Shown piece after piece: positions 36,504-46,000 of a DNA stretch of 64,000 nucleotides. The translations under genes were made by a program, and so were the position numbers. The notes beneath the pieces were generated by a model that was not told the DNA's origin, did not search any database, and worked only from the letters and a program-made list of their open reading frames with translations. The stretch's first letter is position 1. The number at the start of each line of letters is the position of its first letter. Source of the DNA: Candidatus Gastranaerophilales bacterium (GTDB taxonomy: Bacteria > Cyanobacteriota > Vampirovibrionia > Gastranaerophilales > Gastranaerophilaceae); NCBI GenBank assembly GCA_900552525.1, contig UNSK01000006.1, positions 11,308-75,307 on the forward strand, given 5' to 3'.

Positions 36504-36707
36504 CTAATCTGGAATAAATTTAAAAATGTCATTAGTATCACATTCCAATGCCATACATATTTTATTCAAAGTTTCTAAATCGATACGGGTATACTGATTC
36601 TTATAAATTTTTAGGATAATATGATTATCCAGACCAGTCATTTTTACAACATCGCGTCTGTCTAATCGTTTTTCTCCTAGTAGTTTTGCGAATCGATTTT
36701 CTATCAT
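36504..36707 (-). CDS. Small Cro/Xre-type regulator, twin
   Basis: A 67-residue protein starting MIENRFAKLLGEKRLDRRDV, then MTGLDNHIILKIYKNQYTRI and ICMALECDTNDIFKFI. It is a tandem duplicate of the 36189 gene, with substitutions mostly in the recognition helix, so the two probably read different operators. TATCAT lies six bases upstream of the ATG, overlapping a dyad at 36715-36727. Confidence 0.85.
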   Translation of the reverse strand: MIENRFAKLLGEKRLDRRDVVKMTGLDNHIILKIYKNQYTRIDLETLNKICMALECDTNDIFKFIPD

Positions 36708-36714
36708 TATTTTA

Positions 36715-36727
36715 TGATAACTTATCA
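36715..36727 (-). promoter_or_regulatory. Candidate operator dyad of the small Xre gene
   Basis: TGATAAcTTATCA is a perfect 13-base palindrome overlapping the likely -10 box (TATCAT) of the 36504-36707 gene. The position suits autoregulation by the Xre product. Confidence 0.45.
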
Positions 36728-36816
36728 GGTAAAATCTGTCTTTTAACGAGTCGTTTATTACCGAATAGTATACTTAAATACCAAAATACTTAATATTTCT
36801 TTACCAAAGGCACAAA

Positions 36817-36924
36817 ATGACAAAACTATCAATACTACTTATCTGCATTATAGTACTAGCTATCACTCAGCTATTACTCATAGTAGGGCTGTTTATAAAT
36901 TTTAAAAGGAGAAAAAATGATTAA
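36817..36924 (+). CDS. 35-residue single-pass membrane peptide
   Basis: A short reading frame with AAAGG six bases before its ATG, encoding MTKLSILLICIIVLAITQLL followed by LIVGLFINFKRRKND. That is one long transmembrane helix with a basic C-terminal anchor. Its stop overlaps the next gene's start by eight bases (ATGATTAA), and the AGGAGA ribosome binding site of the next gene lies in its last codons, so translation is likely coupled to the HAD gene. It could be a small regulatory or toxic membrane peptide; no family is recognised. Confidence 0.6.
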   Translation: MTKLSILLICIIVLAITQLLLIVGLFINFKRRKND

Positions 36925-37249
36925 AACAATCGCTATTGATTTAGACGGCGTATTAAATACTTACTGCGGAAATTACAATGAAAACGAGATTGCTCCGCCC
37001 CAAGAAGGCGTTCATGAATTTTTAGCAAAGCTTGCTGAAAACTACAAAATTGAAATTTTTACCGTCAGAAACACCAAGCTCACTGCTAAATGGCTTATAG
37101 ACAACGACCTTGACAGGTACATATCAAACATCACAAATGTTAAAAACCCTTTTGCCAGCGCCTTCATTGATGACAGAGCTATCAGGTTTAACGGCGATTA
37201 CGACGAAACCTTACAAGAAATTACTTTTTTTAAGCCATATTGGCGCTAA
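36917..37249 (+). CDS. Small HAD-like phosphatase
   Basis: A 110-residue protein with AAAAGGAG before the ATG. HAD motif I is AIDLDGVLN (Asp8 nucleophile, Asp10), then IFTVRNTKLTAKWL as motif II/III region and ASAFIDDRAIRF with the acidic motif IV. It is shorter than most HAD enzymes and has no cap domain, suggesting macromolecular or phage-type substrates. It is coupled to the preceding membrane peptide. It shares CTAA stop bases with the convergent TPR gene. Confidence 0.8.
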   Translation: MIKTIAIDLDGVLNTYCGNYNENEIAPPQEGVHEFLAKLAENYKIEIFTVRNTKLTAKWLIDNDLDRYISNITNVKNPFASAFIDDRAIRFNGDYDETLQEITFFKPYWR

Positions 37250-38181
37250 TTTTTCAAATACTTTGTTAATATTAATTTTTTAAGTGCTTTTGCATTAACT
37301 GCGTGAGGCTCAAGTTCAATAATCTTATCTAGATTTTTTATAGCATCTTCATACTGTCCGGAATTTTTTTGGATTGCAGCAATAGAGTAATAAGCATCTA
37401 TGAACTTCGGATCCAGCGCTACAGCTGAAACAAAATCATCAAGAGCAAGTTTCGGATTTGTATTAAAAATAAGCTGGCCTCTATTAAAATATGCATCTGT
37501 CATTTTCTTATTCAGCTCAATAGCTTTTGTATAATTTTTATACGCTTCTTCATCTTTACCAATGCTATGGCAGGCGATTCCTTTATAGAAATACGCTATA
37601 TCCGATTTTGGATTAAATCTGATAGCTTCATCCAGATTTCTTATTGCATCTGGGAAAGCGCCGGAGTTAACATCAGCAATACCAAGGCTCAAGTAATACT
37701 TTTCAACAAAATCTTCGTCGTCTTTTATGCATACTTCCTGAAATATTTGAGCTTTATTGTCTAGTGCCATCTGGAACTTAGGATTTAGTAATATAGCGCG
37801 GTTATAATCGTCTAAAGCACCTTTATAATCTTTCATTTTGTACTTAGTATATCCGCGGTTATTATACGCAAGAGCACACCTTGAGTCTAATTCTATTGCC
37901 CTGTTGTAATCTTCAAGAGATTTGTCATAATCCTGCAGTTCATTATTAACAAGACCTCTATTTATATACGCATCCAAAAAGTCCGGATTTACCTCTATTG
38001 CCTTTGTATAAAGTTCTCGCTTCTTTTCAAGATTTTCTGTTATTAGTGCAAGGTAAAAATAATACTCATCACTGCACCCGAGACGCTTTAAATCATTCTC
38101 AATTATTTTGCGAGCTGAGTCATAATCATTTGCATTTAATGCGTTTACTATTCTTTTAATAACCTTGTTCTTATCTTTCAT
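37246..38181 (-). CDS. Tetratricopeptide repeat protein
   Basis: A 311-residue protein with about eight TPR units, such as LDAYINRGLVNNELQDYDKS, ALAYNNRGYTKYKMKDYKGA and SDIAYFYKGIACHSIGKDEE. There is no signal peptide, so it is likely a cytoplasmic scaffold. A terminator hairpin lies just upstream at the end of the SIMPL gene, so it has its own promoter. The partner cannot be read from context. Confidence 0.9.
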   Translation of the reverse strand: MKDKNKVIKRIVNALNANDYDSARKIIENDLKRLGCSDEYYFYLALITENLEKKRELYTKAIEVNPDFLDAYINRGLVNNELQDYDKSLEDYNRAIELDSRCALAYNNRGYTKYKMKDYKGALDDYNRAILLNPKFQMALDNKAQIFQEVCIKDDEDFVEKYYLSLGIADVNSGAFPDAIRNLDEAIRFNPKSDIAYFYKGIACHSIGKDEEAYKNYTKAIELNKKMTDAYFNRGQLIFNTNPKLALDDFVSAVALDPKFIDAYYSIAAIQKNSGQYEDAIKNLDKIIELEPHAVNAKALKKLILTKYLKN

Positions 38182-38197
38182 AAAAGTATTTTAACAT

Positions 38198-38226
38198 AAA
38201 AGCGGATAGCATATACTACCCGCTTT
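38198..38226 (-). terminator. Intrinsic terminator of the SIMPL gene
   Basis: On the minus strand AAAGCGGGTAG pairs with CTATCCGCTTT (one G-T pair) around a TATATG loop, followed by a T-rich stretch. It begins 18 bases after the SIMPL stop. Confidence 0.75.
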
Positions 38227-38243
38227 AGTTATATATTTCAGTT

Positions 38244-38993
38244 CTATTTTACAAAGAAACTTGCATTTACGTTAGCATAAATTTTTACTACGCCGCCTGA
38301 TATAGAAGTTTGAGTTCCGCCGGATGCTGAATCTTCTGCAACTGATGCAAGCATATTCTTTGCCATATACATTCTAGGGCTGCTGTAATTATTTGCATTG
38401 CAGCTTACATCAAAAGTTCGTACACCGTCAAGAGTTGTACCAAGGTTTTTAGCAAGCAGACCGGCTCTTGATTGAGCTTTCTTAGTAGCAATTCCCAAAA
38501 GGTCGTTGCACTGTGAATCATATGTTGATAAAGAGAAGTTAAGATTATCTACATTTGTAGCACCTGCCTCTATCGCTTTATCTATCATTGCACCTATTTT
38601 ATCAAGAGATTTTGTATGAACAATTACTCTGTTAGAAACTTCATACTTATCTAAATTTCTCTTGCTTCCTGAATAAGTATAGATTGGTGAAGCACTGAAA
38701 TCAGATGTTTTAATATAGTCCCCATTTGAAGAATTAAGCATTGAGCTCAAAACTGAAAGAACCCTGTCAGAAGCTTCTTTATTTAATTGTGTAGCTTTTT
38801 GCATTGATTTTGTGTCAGATGTCTGCACTGCAAAAGAGATTTCTGCCACATCCGGTGCTACTTCTGTATTTGCAGATGTGCTTACAGAGATATATCCTCT
38901 ATCGTGAGATACCTGTGTTACTGCCTGAGTTGATAATGGTGCACTTACTGCTATCAAACCCAATACAACAGCTGTTAATAACGTTTTTTTCAT
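38244..38993 (-). CDS. SIMPL-domain (DUF541) periplasmic protein
   Basis: A 249-residue exported protein: signal peptide 1-24 (STQA) and GGAGGGAATT before the ATG. Mature text GYISVSTSANTEVAPDVAEI, VQTSDTKSMQKATQLNKEAS and YEVSNRVIVHTKSLDKIGAM fits the SIMPL/YggE-like family, linked in other bacteria to oxidative-stress tolerance or forming channel-like rings. It is a single gene ended by a hairpin. Confidence 0.85.
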   Translation of the reverse strand: MKKTLLTAVVLGLIAVSAPLSTQAVTQVSHDRGYISVSTSANTEVAPDVAEISFAVQTSDTKSMQKATQLNKEASDRVLSVLSSMLNSSNGDYIKTSDFSASPIYTYSGSKRNLDKYEVSNRVIVHTKSLDKIGAMIDKAIEAGATNVDNLNFSLSTYDSQCNDLLGIATKKAQSRAGLLAKNLGTTLDGVRTFDVSCNANNYSSPRMYMAKNMLASVAEDSASGGTQTSISGGVVKIYANVNASFFVK

Positions 38994-39053
38994 AATTCCC
39001 TCCTAATTAACCTATTATATCATATAAACGATTTCTTTTCAGAATTGTTCATT

Positions 39054-39059
39054 TATAAT
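39054..39059 (+). promoter_or_regulatory. -10 box giving a leaderless alcohol dehydrogenase mRNA
   Basis: TATAAT ends seven bases before the ATG at 39067, leaving no room for a Shine-Dalgarno sequence. No strong -35 box is visible. Confidence 0.45.
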
Positions 39060-39066
39060 AAAAAGT

Positions 39067-40098
39067 ATGAAAGCATTAGTTTATCAAAATCACGCAATAA
39101 GCCTTACTGAGCGCAAAAAGCCGGAAATAATTTCGTCGAGAGATGCAATAGTTAAGGTAACTTTATCATCAATTTGCACAAGTGACCTGCATATAATTAA
39201 AGGTTTTGTACCTCGGGCAAAAGATGGGATTGTACTCGGGCACGAATTTGTAGGAGAGGTTGTGGAGATTGGAAGCGGGATTACAAATCTGAAAATCGGC
39301 GACAGAGTAAGTGCAAATTGTGAGACTTTCTGCGGCGAATGCTATTTTTGCAAAAAAGGGTTTATAAATAACTGCGTCAACGGCGGCTGGGAGCTCGGAT
39401 GCAAAATTGACGGATGTCAGGCAGAATATGTTAGGGTTCCGTTTGCTGACACAGGACTTACAAAACTGCCTGATAACGTAACTTATGAAAACGCTCTTTT
39501 TGTTGGAGATATTCTTTCAAGCGGATACTTCGGAGCTGAGATGTGTGAAATACAGCAGGGAGACTGCGTTGCTGTTATAGGAACAGGCCCTGTCGGACTT
39601 TGTTCTATGGCCTGTGCTAAGACTTTCAACGCAGGAAAAATTATTGCAATTGATATTGATGATTATCGTCTTAATCTTGCTCTAAAACTAGGTATTGCGG
39701 ATTATGTATTAAATTCCCAAAAGTGTGATATAGAGAAAGAAATTAAAAAGCTTACTGAAAACAGAGGCGCAGATTCTGTTATAGAGGCTGCCGGAGGAAA
39801 AAACACTTTTGAAACTGCCTGGAAAATTGCACGCCCTAATGCGATTGTTGGAGTAGTTGCAATGTATGAGGAAAACCAGATTTTACCTTTGCCTGAAATG
39901 TACGGCAAAAATTTGACTTTCAAAACAGGTGGAGTTGATGCTGTTCATTGTAAAAAACTAGTTGAGATGATTTCTAAAGGTATTATCAATACTGATTTTC
40001 TTATAACTCATACATTTCAGCTGGATGAGATTGAAAAAGCATACAAATTCTTCGAAACTAAGTCTGATAACTGTTTAAAGACAGCAATTAGATATTAG
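39067..40098 (+). CDS. Zinc-dependent medium-chain alcohol dehydrogenase
   Basis: A 343-residue protein of the MDR family. The catalytic zinc region CTSDLHIIKG and GHEFVGEVVEIGSG (His-Glu), and the structural zinc loop CETFCGECYFCKKGFINNC, are complete. NAD(P) binding is at VAVIGTGPVGL (about 169-179), with Asp in IIAIDIDDYR favouring NAD. The family oxidises secondary alcohols or polyols (threonine, sorbitol or 2,3-butanediol types); the substrate is not resolved. The gene shares TTAG stop bases with the giant autotransporter. Confidence 0.92.
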   Translation: MKALVYQNHAISLTERKKPEIISSRDAIVKVTLSSICTSDLHIIKGFVPRAKDGIVLGHEFVGEVVEIGSGITNLKIGDRVSANCETFCGECYFCKKGFINNCVNGGWELGCKIDGCQAEYVRVPFADTGLTKLPDNVTYENALFVGDILSSGYFGAEMCEIQQGDCVAVIGTGPVGLCSMACAKTFNAGKIIAIDIDDYRLNLALKLGIADYVLNSQKCDIEKEIKKLTENRGADSVIEAAGGKNTFETAWKIARPNAIVGVVAMYEENQILPLPEMYGKNLTFKTGGVDAVHCKKLVEMISKGIINTDFLITHTFQLDEIEKAYKFFETKSDNCLKTAIRY

Positions 40099-43000
40099 TA
40101 TTTAACAGACCTTAGAACCAGCGGTCCTTTATCAAGCGGTTCAGTTACTTCTAGCTGAATAACGTCAGATTTATTGTCCGGCTGTTCTTTAATTACATTT
40201 TGAACATTTACAGCAGCGTCATTTGATGTATCCAGTTCAATAACATTTTGAACGACATCATAAGTTTTTTCTGGAGCAGATACCGGTTTATCTTCTATAT
40301 CAGGAAGAAGTTCAAATTTTTTGACCGCAGGTTCTGCCTGCACCATATCTGTGTGGTGTCCAAATTCAAGAGCCCATCTTAACCCGAGATTTAAAGTTAT
40401 ACCGTTTCTGCCGCCGCTCTGAAGCATTGCAGAACCAAATGCCATAAAGTTATCCTTAAATACTTTTTGAATACCTACACCATATTGAACAAATGGTTTA
40501 ATACTCATTTCCGGAAGTCTGACATTGTCTGCCATTACTCTTGATTTATCCATAAAGTTCATCACCGCATTAGCAGCTATGTATGGCTGCCAGCCGTTTT
40601 TAGTATTCGCAATAAATTTTACACCTGGCGCAACCTGAATTGCGTGCAGAGGATCAGAGTCGATTTTTGCACCGGCTGAATTTTTGTAATCAAAGGTATT
40701 TATAAATGTGTATGCCAGCATTAAGTTCGGTTGAATTATAAATTTTCCATCTTTAAATTCCAGATTATATCCGGTCTTATTGCCAACTCCTGCCAAAAGC
40801 ATAACTGCATCTTCGTGGCCGTACATTGTAGATATATCTGACAAGTTTGCACCTGCGCTTAATGTTGTTGCATTGAAGAAGTTGCCTTTGTATAAAGTTA
40901 CAGTACCGCCGAGAACACCGCCATTTTGGCTTATGCCTATATTTTTATAATCAATACTAGCTCCGTTATAACCGCCGTAACCTGTGAATGTTCTTGCCCA
41001 GCCGTGTTTCCATTCTTTAATCGGCGTATCAAAACCAAACAGAGAACCGTAGGTTATACTGTTAACTTTTGGCCCGTCTTTCAGAGGAATATTTTCAAAG
41101 CTTACGTATGGTTTATACCATGCACTTGCCTGTTCTTGGGCTTCAAAATTTTCACCCGCATCATTTACACCTGCAATTGCAATTTTATTTTTATTAATTT
41201 CTGCCATTCGAATGTGTCTTGGCATAAGCATAAAGTTATCGCTGTTCTGGAATGCGTAGTTAAATGTCTGATTCATCTGTGATGCTGCAGCAGCCTGAGC
41301 TGCAACTGCACTTCCTAAAACAGAAGGGTTGAAAGCATCGCTTGGATTTGATGGATATTCTATCTTGCCTGTATCCGGGTTAAAGTACCCGCCTCTTACA
41401 AAGACCATATCGCCATCTCTGTAATTATAGCTTGCACCGAATTGATATACAGGAGTATAAACTGTTTTCTGACCGTGATATTTTACATTTTCTGCGAAAG
41501 ATTCGTCAGCAAACGGAATCTCAACCATAGTTATATTATTTGCAATATTATTTAATACGTTTATTGAATTGAGATTTACGACTGTACCTTCACCTGCCTG
41601 AGCGTATTCATCGGCTGTAATACGGCCCATTGTATTTGTTGTAAAATCTACTGCTGCAGAGTTAATATTTACAGTACTTCCGTCATTTAATTCAAATTTA
41701 GTAAAATGCAGAGGGTTTGTAGTTAAGTTACCGATATTCATTGTACTCTGATTCAATACTAGCGAGTCATTTACTGCTGCATACGGATTATAGAGATTAA
41801 CTGTACTATCCTGGGCAATTATATCCTGATTTTCTACAAGGACAGCAGGGGTGAATACTGTATCTTTAAGATTTATTGTACCGCGTTCTTCTGTCGTAAT
41901 CTCGTTAACGTTAAATGTTGATTCATTAACATTTATTGTGCCGAGGTTAGTTATTTTGGATGTATCCATATCGCCGGTAACAGTCATAACTTCATCATTG
42001 TAGATATTTTCAACAATCAAGTTACCTGTAATATCTGCACTGCCTTCTGTATTAGTAATTTCTTTTACTGTTGTATTACCTTTGATTATTGCTGTACCGG
42101 TATTAGAAATTGTAGTTACCTTAACATCATTGTTAATCAGCATATTGCCGTCGTTATCAATTTTGTCTGCATATACGGAGCCGTCTACCGTAATTTCACC
42201 ATCTTTTTCATTTTTTACGGTTTCTTTTACTGCAATATCGCCTTCTGCCTTTATGTTTCCGCTGTTGGTAATATTATCAGCTGCAGTATTTCCTTTGATA
42301 TCAATATCTGCCTTGTTTTCAAAATCTTTAACAGTCATTAAAGAACCGTCAAAAGATAGTTTTGAATTATTGGTAACATTGGCAAGCTCTACTACGCCAG
42401 TCATGTTCAAATCATTATTGTTAATAATATCTTTATCGGTTTTGACATTATTAAGGTTCAATATACCTTTGTTATCTGTAGCCTCATCATTGTTATTAGT
42501 AATATTAATGTTTGAAATAGTTACATTTTGATTTTCGTTCACAGATGAAAGGAAGTCTTTGTTATTTACATCAAATGTATTGTTTGCTCCGTTTATTGTA
42601 AGGTTTATCCCTTTAAGTTCAGAAACATCTTTTGACAAGATTGTTGTTGAATCATCTACAAAAGTAAATATTTTGTCTTCTTGTTCGGTAAGACCAGACC
42701 AGATTGGTGTTTCGTACTCAGCCCAGGCAACAAATGTATCCTGAAGACCACGGATTTCTAAACTGTCATTTTTCGTTGTTGTAGAGGCAAGCCCAAATTC
42801 TTTTGCCAGAATAATATCGCTAGTCATAATTGCTTCTGCTTGATTTAAGACTTTAGAATTATCATAATCAAGCTGAGGTGCGTCAGAAGTTGCTGATTTT
42901 ATTATTTGCAAAATGTATTTTTCATTCATGTCGCATTCGTTACTAACATTTATTGAAGATATATAAATTGTACCGCTTCCTCCGTTTTCAAGCGTGAAAG

Positions 43001-46000
43001 TATCAGCATTCTGTTCTTCTTTTGTTAGTGTAACATCGATTGAATATCTGGAATCAGCGGAGGAATGAAGTTCATCCATTACATAATCTGTATAGACCCC
43101 GTCTTTTGTATTAATTGTACTTCCATTAGTTACATTTAATACAGAGTTATTTAATACATTTGAATTGTTTCCAAAATTCATTGTTGAACTATCTGCCGTA
43201 ATGTTTTGATTACTGATTTCACCGTTTGTAGTAAAGCTTGAATTTGTTATATTAATATTACCTGTTCCAGTAATTGTATTGTCAAGAGTAAATGCTGAAT
43301 TTGTTATATTTATTTGGGAATTATTTAATATATCACCAACTCTGTCTGTACCATTACTAAGAGCTATAGTTCCTTCGTTTTTAATATAGTCAGCATTCAA
43401 ACCATTGTAAATTACAGCGTTTTTAGTATTTGTAAAACTGGTAATTTCTGCACCGTTATTAAGAGTTAATGTACCGCTGTTTACAGCACTATTCAAATCT
43501 GCATAACCTAAAACCGTTAATTCATTAGAGTTATCCACTATGCCGGCAGAAGTAAGAGTCCCTGAAATACTTGCAATTCCGCTATTTGTAAAATTCTGAA
43601 TTTCTGAATTATTTTGTACAGTTAAATTTCCGCTGTTATTTACTCCAAGTGAAATTAACTGACCGACAACAGAAATATCATTAGTGTTTATAATGTTGTA
43701 TGCCGATGTCAGATTGCCGCCAACATTAAGTGTACCATCATTGATTAAACCATTTGAGTTTCCATCATCAGTTATTATGCCTGTTACGTCAAGGTTTCCA
43801 GCAATATTTATAGTTCCTGTTTCTTCGTTTACCAGACCGTTGACCTCTGCATTATTACCTGCAATTAGAGTTCCGCTGTTTGTTAAATCTTTTGCGTTTA
43901 CATCACCTTCAACATTAAGAACACCGGAAGTCGTTATATTTTCTGTTGTTATCAGATTACCTGTAACATTTACGTTTGCTTCATCTCCTACATTAAAGTT
44001 TCCTGTATTAATAATTTCCTTTGCTGAAGCAGTTCCGATAACATCTAAATCACCAGTATTGTTTATAGTATTTTCAACAGTAAGATTTCCGCTAATATCC
44101 ATATCACCATGGTTTGTAACATTTTTAGCATTCACATCACCGGTGATATCAAATATTTTATTTTCATTGTTAACTATATCATTTGCGTTTAATATACCTG
44201 TAATGTAGACTTCACCGTTATTTGTAAAATCACTTACATCAGCACCGCTCTGGAAAGTTATAATACCACTGTTTTCAATATCCTTAGAAACTACATGTCC
44301 TACTACTGTTAATGAATCGGTATTAGAAATATTTCCCGCTGCGGTTAATGAACCATTAATAACAGCATTTCCTGAATTTGTTAAATCTATCGTTGAAACA
44401 CTTCCTCCTGCATTAAGAGTTTTTGTATTAGTTATAGACCCGTCCGTTGTAAGATTATTAGTAACAGTGAGTTCATCTTTATTAATTACATTACCTGTTG
44501 ATGCAAGGCTGCCTTCAACAGTCATTTGTTTATTGTTAACAACATTATTTGTATTTGCATTGCCTGTTATTTTAACGATATTATCATTTGTTAAATCATG
44601 AATATCAGCTCCGTTTTTCAGAGTCAAAGTTCCGCTGTTAGTAACATCATTTAATCCTGCATGTCCTTCAACGGTCAGAGCATCAGTGTTGTTCAGAATA
44701 CCTGTTGAAATCAAATTTTCGCTAATATTTGCAGTTCCATTATTTGTAAAATCAACAGTTGTTAAAGTACCTGTCACATCGAGAGCAGCGCTGTTTGAAA
44801 TCAACACTTCTGCTGCGGCATTTCCTGTGATATCCATATCACCTTTATTGGTAATATTTTGAGCAATAACATCACCGGTAATATTGAATATTTTTTCTTC
44901 GTTGTTTGTAATATTATTTGCGCTTGTGCTTCCTGTAATATATGCACTGCCGTTATTTATAAAATCATTAATTTCTGCCCCGTTACGGAATGTCAAATTA
45001 CCACTGTTGGTAACATCCTCTGCAATTACCTTTCCGACAACAGTAATAGTATTCGTATTTGAAACATCGCCGGAAACAGTTAGTGTTCCGCCTACACTAA
45101 CGCTTCCTTCATTGGTTAGATTTGCTGCTGATACAGAGCCTGTAACGTCAAGCGTTTTGGATGTTGTTATATTTCCGGTTACATTCAAGTCTTTTTTAAC
45201 AGTTAATGTATCAGTATTTTTGACATCAACAGCAACGTTAAGATTACCATCAACACTCATATGTTTGTTATTAATGATATTATTTACATCAGCATTACCT
45301 GAAATCAAAACTGTATTCTCGTTTGTTAAATTGTGAATATCCGCATCATTTTTTAGAGTCAAAGTTCCGCTGTTGGTAACATCATTTAAATTTGCCTCGC
45401 TGTTTACAGTAATAGAATTTGTATTCTTTAAAGTTCCGGTTAAAGTTAATTCTTCGCCAACATTTGCATTGCCCGAATTTGTAAAATCTTTACCTGTTAC
45501 AGAACCGGTTACATCTAAAGAACCGCTGTTTGTAATTAAAAGTTCTGTTTCTGTATTACCGTCAATATCCATATCACCTTTGTTGGTAATATTCTGAGCA
45601 TTTACATCGCCTTCTGCGTTAAAAATATTTCCTTCATTATTTGTAATATTTTCTGCGGAAGTCTTACCTGTAATATAAGCATTACCGCTGTTAACAATGT
45701 CTTCCAGCTCTGCTCCGTTTTTGAGAGTCAGAGTTCCGCTGTTGGTAACATCTTTTGCAGATACTTTACCATTAACAGTTAACTCATTTGTGTTAGTAAT
45801 ATTATTTGCCGCTGCAAGTGTTCCGCCAATATTGGTTTTACCGTCATTAGCAAGATTGTTAAGTGCAGCATTATTGTCTATCTGCAAACTGCCTGTAGTT
45901 ACATTTACCTCTCCGTTTCCGGTTAAAGTTCCAATTGCATAGCTGCTGTCAGCATTTCCGGAAGTTGATAATACTGCTCCATTTGATAAATTCAAAGTAC

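Noticed and set aside
36189-37249. Prophage or integrated element around the Xre genes
   Set aside because: No integrase, structural phage genes or attachment-site repeats were found; only small regulators and a mini-HAD gene are present.
40095-40130. VLRS near the end of the giant adhesin as the same sorting tail as VLRSFENKSV in the two exoproteins
   Set aside because: Only four residues match and the surroundings differ, so this is not enough for a shared signal.
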